A stretch of DNA of 10,224 nucleotides from NCBI GenBank assembly GCA_013138755.1, contig WTCC01000310.1, positions 1-10,224 of the forward strand. Direction: 5' to 3'. The notes below the pieces were generated by a model. That model searched no databases, was not told the origin of the DNA, and was given only the letters and a program-made list of their open reading frames with translations. Position numbers and translations under genes: made by a program. Source of the stretch: Gammaproteobacteria bacterium. GTDB lineage: Bacteria > Pseudomonadota > Gammaproteobacteria > SZUA-229. Positions 6,131-10,224 of the stretch are shown here, piece after piece. Position 1 is the stretch's first letter; each line of letters opens with the position of its first letter.

Positions 6131-6704
6131 AAAATCCTTGTTAGTGTTCTTTGTCTTGTGCTGGATTGCGCTGGCAATTGACCCTGTCCATCGTGGTATC
6201 TGGATGATGGAAAATTTTCTGATTGTGACATTATTCCCCTTATTTGTCTGGCTCGACAAAAAATATACCTTTAATAACTGGACATTCTTCGGCGCGATAT
6301 TTTTTGCCGTTTTGCATCTTTTTGGAGCACATTTAACCTATGAAAAGATGACCTATTTTATCTGGTTCTCCGATTGGTTAGGCCTGGAACGAAACTATTA
6401 TGACCAGTTCATCCATTTTCTCTTTGGCCTGCTGGTGTTTATACCGTTTTATGAGATCTTTTATCATCAAAAATATTCCAGGAAATTAAGTTACCTGATC
6501 GCCTTCCTGTTTATTAGCAGTATCAGTGCCTGGTACGAAATCCTGGAGTGGATCGGCATGGTGCTTTTTTGCCGCGAACCGGATTGTTTGCAGCTTGTCA
6601 CACAGGGAGACGAATGGGATACGCAAAAGGACATGGCCTTTGCCTTTACCGGCGCTGTCATCGCACTACTGATACATACAACAAAAAGGAACAGATCTAT
6701 TTAA
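6123..6704 (+). CDS. DUF2238 (YjdF-like) integral membrane protein
   Basis: A 193-residue inner-membrane protein with about six hydrophobic helices (roughly 5-20, 28-44, 54-70, 95-114, 122-143, 170-186). Family marks are the N-Y-Y-D-Q-F-I-H-F-L-F-G block (91-102), a Y-E-I-L-E-W (138-143) membrane-embedded acidic patch, and T-Q-G-D-E-W-D-T-Q-K-D-M (160-171) before the last helix. This matches DUF2238, which includes E. coli YjdF. The conserved D, H, E and W residues near the membrane suggest an enzyme or transporter site, but no biochemical role is established that I know of. Length is typical. The start ATG has GAG eight bases upstream. It is separated by 140 bases from the preceding gene, so operon membership with the RNA genes is doubtful. 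Confidence 0.88.
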   Translation: MFKKSLLVFFVLCWIALAIDPVHRGIWMMENFLIVTLFPLFVWLDKKYTFNNWTFFGAIFFAVLHLFGAHLTYEKMTYFIWFSDWLGLERNYYDQFIHFLFGLLVFIPFYEIFYHQKYSRKLSYLIAFLFISSISAWYEILEWIGMVLFCREPDCLQLVTQGDEWDTQKDMAFAFTGAVIALLIHTTKRNRSI

Positions 6705-6782
6705 TTACAGACTGTCAACTTAACCCATCAATGTAGAAAACAGGGAGCAGGCCAAGGTTTACATATAGTCAAGAATAATATT

Positions 6783-6848
6783 CGGGACAGACCACGGTTT
6801 TAAGAGCAATCAGGGGTACTTCCCTCCGTCCCCTTTAACTCTGACACC
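6783..6848. repeat. REP-like intergenic sequence with GGGACAG and inverted GGTGTCAG heads
   Basis: CGGGACAGACCACGG (6783-6797) is followed on the other strand by GGTGTCAGAGTTAAAGGGG and GACGG (complement of 6826-6848). The two heads face each other, with GGGAC and GTCCC able to pair. From memory, sequences with this GGGACAG-ACCACG core are widespread intergenic repeats in gammaproteobacteria. The rest of the gap 6705-6871 shows nothing else recognisable. Confidence 0.5.
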
Positions 6849-6871
6849 TTTCCTTATGATGTGACACAAAA

Positions 6872-7727
6872 GTGATTAATCAGGATATTGCCGACAAGTT
6901 ACTGGAAATTGCGACTCTGCTTAAAGAGCAAAGAGCAAAGAGCAAATCCTTATCGTGTGAGTGCTTACCGAAATGCTGCCAGTGTCATCTCCAGACTCCC
7001 TCAACCGGTGAGTGAAATCGTGGCGCGCAAGGACTTTCAAGGTCTAGTGGCGTTGCCGGGTATTGGTGAAGGCATCGCACGATCGATTTATGAGTACGTG
7101 GCGTTGGGGCGCATGAGTCGCCTGGAAAGTTTAACAGGGGGGCATGATCCGGTTGCCCTGTTTGAAGAGATTCCGGGCATTGGTCCGAAACTGGCGCATC
7201 GAATTATTGAACACTTGCATATAGATAGTCTGGAAGCGCTTGAGACGGCAGCACATAATCAGCGGCTGAAAAAAATTCCAGGATTCAGTCCCGGGAAGGT
7301 AGCCATGGTGCAGGCCTGGCTTGCTCAGGTTTTAGGAGGACAACGACCCGGACCACAGCCAAATGAACCCTTTACTGAACCTTCTGTGCAATTAATCCTA
7401 CAAGTGGATAAACAGTATCGAAAAAAAGCCAGCGCCGCTGAGCTACCGATGATCGCGCCGAAACGTTTTAATCCTGAGGGTAAAGCCTGGCTACCTGTCA
7501 TGCATGTTAGCAAACAGGGCTGGCACTTCACCGCGCTGTTTTCTAACACGGCACGGGCTCATCAATTAAAGCGTACTCATGATTGGCTGGTAATTTATTT
7601 TTATGACGATCAACATCACGAAGGCCAGCACACGGTAGTGACAGAAACGCACGGTACCTTAACCGGGCAACGTGTCGTGCGCGGACGTGAGACCGAGTGT
7701 CGTGAGTATTATGCCTCGGTGAGATAA
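6872..7727 (+). pseudogene. Helix-hairpin-helix protein with Pol-beta-type N-terminal domain, frameshifted by a 7-bp repeat
   Basis: Starting at GTG 6872, translation gives V-I-N-Q-D-I-A-D-K-L-L-E-I-A-T-L-L-K-E-Q-R-A, the first helix of a Pol-beta 8-kDa-like domain (HHH_8). It then runs out of frame and stops at 7013-7015. The continuation N-P-Y-R-V-S-A-Y-R-N-A-A lies in another frame from 6945 and is open to 7727. Removing one 7-bp unit joins both into a 282-residue protein. Three hairpins follow: A-L-P-G-I-G-E-G, E-I-P-G-I-G-P-K and K-I-P-G-F-S-P-G, which bind DNA backbone non-specifically. The polymerase catalytic domain of PolX is absent; an uncharacterised C-terminal domain (W-L-P-V-M-H to Y-A-S-V-R) takes its place. 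As written, only initiation at TTG 6888 (with an altered first 18 residues) or further inside would express the rest, including all three hairpins. It may be a recent pseudogene, a phase-variable gene or a sequence error. Confidence 0.8.
6923..6946 (+). repeat. 7-bp tandem repeat (GAGCAAA x3) inside the HhH gene
   Basis: Three perfect copies of GAGCAAA (6926-6932, 6933-6939, 6940-6946) are preceded by AAA, so the AAAGAGC phase gives 3.4 copies. Two copies would keep the conserved L-K-E-Q-R-A-N-P-Y reading in frame. The third adds 7 bases and shifts the frame. The unit is not a multiple of three, which is the structure expected of a slippage-prone on/off switch. Confidence 0.92.
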
Positions 7728-7739
7728 ATAGAAAAAAAC

Positions 7740-7771
7740 GGGGTCAGAAAGTAATTGTTTCTGATATACCC
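7740..7771. repeat. GGGGTCAG-headed hairpin repeat
   Basis: GGGTCAGAAA (7741-7750) pairs with TTTCTGA (7758-7764) across a 7-base loop: a perfect 7-bp stem. No T run follows, so it is not a clear intrinsic terminator. It stands 14 bases after the HhH gene stop and shares its head with the sites at 7823 and 8876. Confidence 0.45.
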
Positions 7772-7822
7772 AAGATGAATAATGGCATAAATTCTGCGTA
7801 CTTTACTCCAACAATATCAAAA

Positions 7823-7846
7823 GGATCAGACTCGGAGGGTGAATCT
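7823..7846. repeat. GGATCAGACTCG repeat, degenerate hairpin
   Basis: GGATCAGACTCG (7823-7834) is close to GGGTCAGGCTCG at 8877-8888. AGACTC (7828-7833) can pair imperfectly with GAATCT (7841-7846). The remaining bases of the gap 7728-7902 show no gene; AAAACA/TGTTTT around 7889-7904 is only a weak stem. Confidence 0.35.
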
Positions 7847-7902
7847 ATTTAATTTCAATAATCCCGCCCGCTACGCAATTTTCTGATAAAACAAAGCTGT
7901 TT

Positions 7903-8775
7903 TTATGTTTCGGCTAACTGTTTAAGTCCGTCTTTCAGTGTCGGGTATTTCAGCTTGAGCTCAAAATCATGCAGCAATTTTTTGTTGTTGATGCGTCTGG
8001 ACTCTGCCATATAAGACAGCATGCCCTCGGATAACTGTTGCTGCGCTTCTTCTAACGATATTGCAGGCGGTGCGGGTAAATTCATCGCTGTTGCTACGCC
8101 GGTGAAATATTCATACATGGTACCTGGATGGCCATCGGTGACATTGTAGAACCCTGTGATGCCCGAGTTTAGTAATGCTTTTTCACAAACATCGACGAGG
8201 TCATGCGCATGGACTCGATTGGTGAAAGGTGAGTCCTGCTGATTGACGATGGGCTGGCCGCTTTTAATGCGTGCCAGTGGTAGTTTGCCGGGGCCGTAGA
8301 TGCCGGCTACGCGCAGGATGACCAGTGGAGTACCATGATGCTGGCAGTAGTGCTGCACTTGTCGTTCGGCATCTGCGCGACGGTAAGCCCGGTCAGCTGT
8401 CGGCTTCAAAGGCGCTGTTTCATCGATCCAGTCGCCTTTACAGTCGCCATAAACACCGGTTGTACTAATTAATACGAATTTTTCAGGGGTGTGTTTTTCG
8501 ATGGCATTCAGAAAATTCGTCATTCGTGTATCTGCTTGTCCACTGCGTGGCGGCGGCGTGAGGTAGATAACACGATGATGCCTCAGGTCGATGTCTGGTA
8601 GTGGTTTATCCAGCTCGATGATGTCGCAGGGTATGTTCCATTTCTGGCATTCAGCCTGGCTGATTTCGCTGCTGACAACACCAGTGACGCTTATGTTTTT
8701 CTTCAGTAGTTGCCGAGCCAGCAATTTGCCGATATAGCCACAGCCAAAGATGGTTATTGGTTTGTTATTTAACAT
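7903..8775 (-). CDS. YeeZ-like NAD(P)-binding SDR-family protein
   Basis: A 290-residue extended (atypical) short-chain dehydrogenase-like protein related to E. coli YeeZ. The N-terminal Rossmann fold has the nucleotide-binding motif G-C-G-Y-I-G (11-16) right after the first strand. T-P-P-P (73-76), S-T-T-G-V-Y-G-D (104-111) and L-R-V-A-G-I-Y-G-P-G (about 153-162) follow the usual YeeZ order. The classical Y-x-x-x-K catalytic pair is replaced by Y131-R-R-A-D135; E. coli YeeZ also lacks it as far as I recall, so oxidoreductase activity is doubtful and the substrate is unknown. The protein starts at M-L-N-N-K (complement of 8773-8775) with no good Shine-Dalgarno upstream. It faces the HhH gene tail to tail and is divergent from selO. 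Confidence 0.9.
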   Translation of the reverse strand: MLNNKPITIFGCGYIGKLLARQLLKKNISVTGVVSSEISQAECQKWNIPCDIIELDKPLPDIDLRHHRVIYLTPPPRSGQADTRMTNFLNAIEKHTPEKFVLISTTGVYGDCKGDWIDETAPLKPTADRAYRRADAERQVQHYCQHHGTPLVILRVAGIYGPGKLPLARIKSGQPIVNQQDSPFTNRVHAHDLVDVCEKALLNSGITGFYNVTDGHPGTMYEYFTGVATAMNLPAPPAISLEEAQQQLSEGMLSYMAESRRINNKKLLHDFELKLKYPTLKDGLKQLAET

Positions 8776-9015
8776 GGGTTTTTTATTTATATAACAATCC
8801 AGTGCAGTGTATCAAGTGTTAGTCTGTTTTATTCCATTTCAGGTATTAAAAAGAAAGAATTAAATTATCATCAAAGGGTCAGGCTCGATTGTTTTTTTGC
8901 CTGATCCTGTTCGCACTCGAATCCACATACTCTCTCAGGCAATACGCCTCGACATATAAGTTAAACTTCTGCCATTAACCATCTACTGGTAACCTTCTTT
9001 TGTCTGAGATCAGCA
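8776..9015. other. Divergent intergenic region between the SDR gene and selO
   Basis: This 240-base gap must hold the promoters of both flanking genes. I see AT-rich DNA next to the SDR start (8780-8800), one REP-like hairpin (8876-8906) and no convincing paired -35/-10 boxes. The selO reading frame is open back to 8965 but has no better start there than TTG 9016. Confidence 0.4.
8876..8906. repeat. GGGTCAGGCTCG-headed hairpin repeat
   Basis: GGTCAGGC (8877-8884) pairs with GCCTGATC (8899-8906) over eight positions with one G-T wobble, across a 14-base T-rich loop. The T run lies in the loop, not after the stem, so it is not a standard terminator for the + strand. It shares GG(G/A)TCAG(G/A)CTCG with 7823-7834. 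Confidence 0.45.
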
Positions 9016-10224
9016 TTGATTAATTTTTCTTTTAAAAACAAATATTTGGGGCTTGGCGAGGGCTTTTACGCGTTATCTAAGCCTACCCCTGTTGCGCAGC
9101 CGTGCTTAATTATATTCAACACAGAGCTGGCGGCAGAACTTGGCGTGGTTGGTGATGACTATAAACATGATCAGGACGATGACCTTCTCGCAGGTATCTT
9201 CTCGGGTAACCTGATTCACCAGAGCAGTGAGCCATTGGCTATGGCCTACGCCGGTCATCAGTTTGGGCGTTTTAGCCCCCAGCTGGGCGATGGTCGGGCG
9301 ATTTACCTGGGTGAACTGGGTCTTGCCGATGGGGGTTACCTGGATATTCAGTTAAAAGGCTCGGGTCAAACGCCTTATTCACGCAATGGCGATGGCCGTG
9401 CGGCGCGGGGGCCGGTACTGCGTGAATACCTGTTGAGTGAGGCGATGTTTAAACTTAATGTGCCTACCACGCGTGCATTGGCAGCGGTGACCACCGGTGA
9501 AGAGGTGGCGCGTGAGCAGCTGTTGCCTGGCGGCATCATCACCCGTGCGGCATCCAGTTTTATTCGTGTGGGCAGCTTCCAGTATTTTCATATGCAGGAA
9601 GATGTTGCGTCGGTTAAGGCGCTGGCGGATTATGTCATCGAGCGCAATTATCCTGAAGTGGCCGATGCACAGAATCCATATGCCGCTTTACTCGAAGCGG
9701 TGGTGCTGCGCCAGGCCAGCCTGATCGCACAATGGATGCAGTTCGGATTTATCCATGGCGTGATGAATACGGATAATATGTCCATTGCCGGTGAAACCAT
9801 TGATTACGGCCCCTGTGCATTTATGGATTTTTATAATCACACCCAGGTTTACAGTTCCATCGATCGCGATGGACGTTATGCCTATAACAACCAGGCATCC
9901 ATCGGGCTGTGGAATCTATCGTGTTTTGCGGAAACACTGTTGCCGTTATTTGCGGATGATATCGATGACGGCGTTGATATGGCGAAAAATATTCTACAGA
10001 AATACATCGAGCGCTACGATGAAGCCTGGCTGGCGAATATGCGGGCAAAATGCGGTTTAACAGCCCGCACTTACATAAATACCGATAGTAATGCCGATAA
10101 TAAGGCCGGTGTTAAGGCAGATGTTAAGGCAGATGTTAAGGCAGATGAAGATAAAGCACTGATCGAATCATTGCTGGCTATCATGGCTGAAAGCCAGGCC
10201 GACTTCACCTTGACGTACTACCAT
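9016..10224 (+). CDS. selO: SelO protein adenylyltransferase (YdiU family), 3' end outside window
   Basis: A pseudokinase-fold enzyme that transfers AMP from ATP to Ser, Thr or Tyr of target proteins, linked to oxidative stress. The 403 codons present contain the whole ATP-binding core: S-G-H-Q-F-G-like A-G-H-Q-F-G, Q-L-G-D-G-R-A, L-K-G-S-G-Q-T-P-Y-S-R with K114, R-E-Y-L-L with E137, H-G-V-M-N-T-D-N-M with D253 and N254, and D-Y-G-P with D263. These are one residue off the Pseudomonas syringae numbering I recall (K113, E136, D252, N253, D262), which supports starting at TTG 9016. No ATG exists in frame between the upstream stop (8962) and the conserved N-terminus L-G-E-G-F-Y. GAGA precedes the TTG weakly. 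The C-terminal part is cut by the window edge at T-L-T-Y-Y-H. A repetitive linker lies at codons 366-377. Confidence 0.94.
   Translation, partial: MINFSFKNKYLGLGEGFYALSKPTPVAQPCLIIFNTELAAELGVVGDDYKHDQDDDLLAGIFSGNLIHQSSEPLAMAYAGHQFGRFSPQLGDGRAIYLGELGLADGGYLDIQLKGSGQTPYSRNGDGRAARGPVLREYLLSEAMFKLNVPTTRALAAVTTGEEVAREQLLPGGIITRAASSFIRVGSFQYFHMQEDVASVKALADYVIERNYPEVADAQNPYAALLEAVVLRQASLIAQWMQFGFIHGVMNTDNMSIAGETIDYGPCAFMDFYNHTQVYSSIDRDGRYAYNNQASIGLWNLSCFAETLLPLFADDIDDGVDMAKNILQKYIERYDEAWLANMRAKCGLTARTYINTDSNADNKAGVKADVKADVKADEDKALIESLLAIMAESQADFTLTYYH
10111..10146 (+). repeat. 12-bp in-frame coding minisatellite in selO (3 copies)
   Basis: GTTAAGGCAGAT occurs three times without change (10111-10122, 10123-10134, 10135-10146), encoding V-K-A-D each time. 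A degenerate unit, AATAAGGCCGGT (10099-10110), precedes it. The unit length is a multiple of three, so copy-number change would alter linker length but not frame. The position corresponds to a variable linker after the catalytic core. Confidence 0.93.

Noticed and set aside
8162..8775. Missing catalytic lysine (Y-x-x-x-D) in the SDR protein as a sign of a broken enzyme
   Set aside because: The YeeZ group lacks the classical Y-x-x-x-K pair as far as I recall, so this is likely a family trait and not damage.
10099..10146. Short identical repeats at the window end considered as a CRISPR-like array
   Set aside because: Units are 12 bp, directly adjacent without spacers, and in frame with SelO; it is a coding minisatellite.

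Overview
The window reads as chromosomal DNA of a gammaproteobacterium of moderate GC content, possibly marine or sulfur-oxidising. The inference rests on protein types (CapA, RtcA, a YjdF-like DUF2238 membrane protein, a YeeZ-like SDR protein, SelO) and on short intergenic repeats with a GGGTCAG/GGGACAG head, which resemble REP-type sequences common in this class. No rRNA, tRNA, CRISPR array or intact mobile element was seen.

Layout. Bases 3-383: C-terminal end of a CapA-family protein. Bases 416-1013: a scar made of a truncated IS3-family element (intact orfA, 16 codons of orfB) followed by a frameshifted N-terminal fragment of an SRAP (YedK/HMCES) gene. Bases 1030-1743: an unrecognised exported protein. 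Bases 1810-5982: the core of the window, a colinear set of RNA-end genes: rtcA (RNA 3'-phosphate cyclase), a stand-alone THUMP protein, a 677-residue fusion of a Clp1/Grc3-type polynucleotide 5'-kinase with an RNase Z-like metallo-beta-lactamase, and a 133-residue orphan. Bases 6123-6704: a YjdF-like membrane protein, possibly coupled to a tiny overlapping ORF. Bases 6872-7727: a helix-hairpin-helix gene put out of frame by a third copy of a 7-bp tandem repeat. Bases 7903-8775 (minus strand): YeeZ-like SDR protein. Base 9016 to the end: SelO protein AMPylase, incomplete at the window edge, with a 12-bp in-frame coding minisatellite.

How the genes may work together. The gene set 1810-5511 carries an enzyme acting on RNA 3' phosphates (RtcA), one predicted to phosphorylate 5'-OH ends and one predicted to cut or trim 3' ends (both in one polypeptide), plus a THUMP domain, a fold known to bind tRNA-like acceptor ends. 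Together they suggest an RNA-end processing or repair pathway, most likely on tRNA. No RNA ligase (RtcB, T4 Rnl or 2H type) and no RtcR/sigma-54 regulatory signal is visible, so the joining step, if there is one, would be elsewhere. The assignment comes from motifs read by eye and is inference, not a demonstrated pathway.
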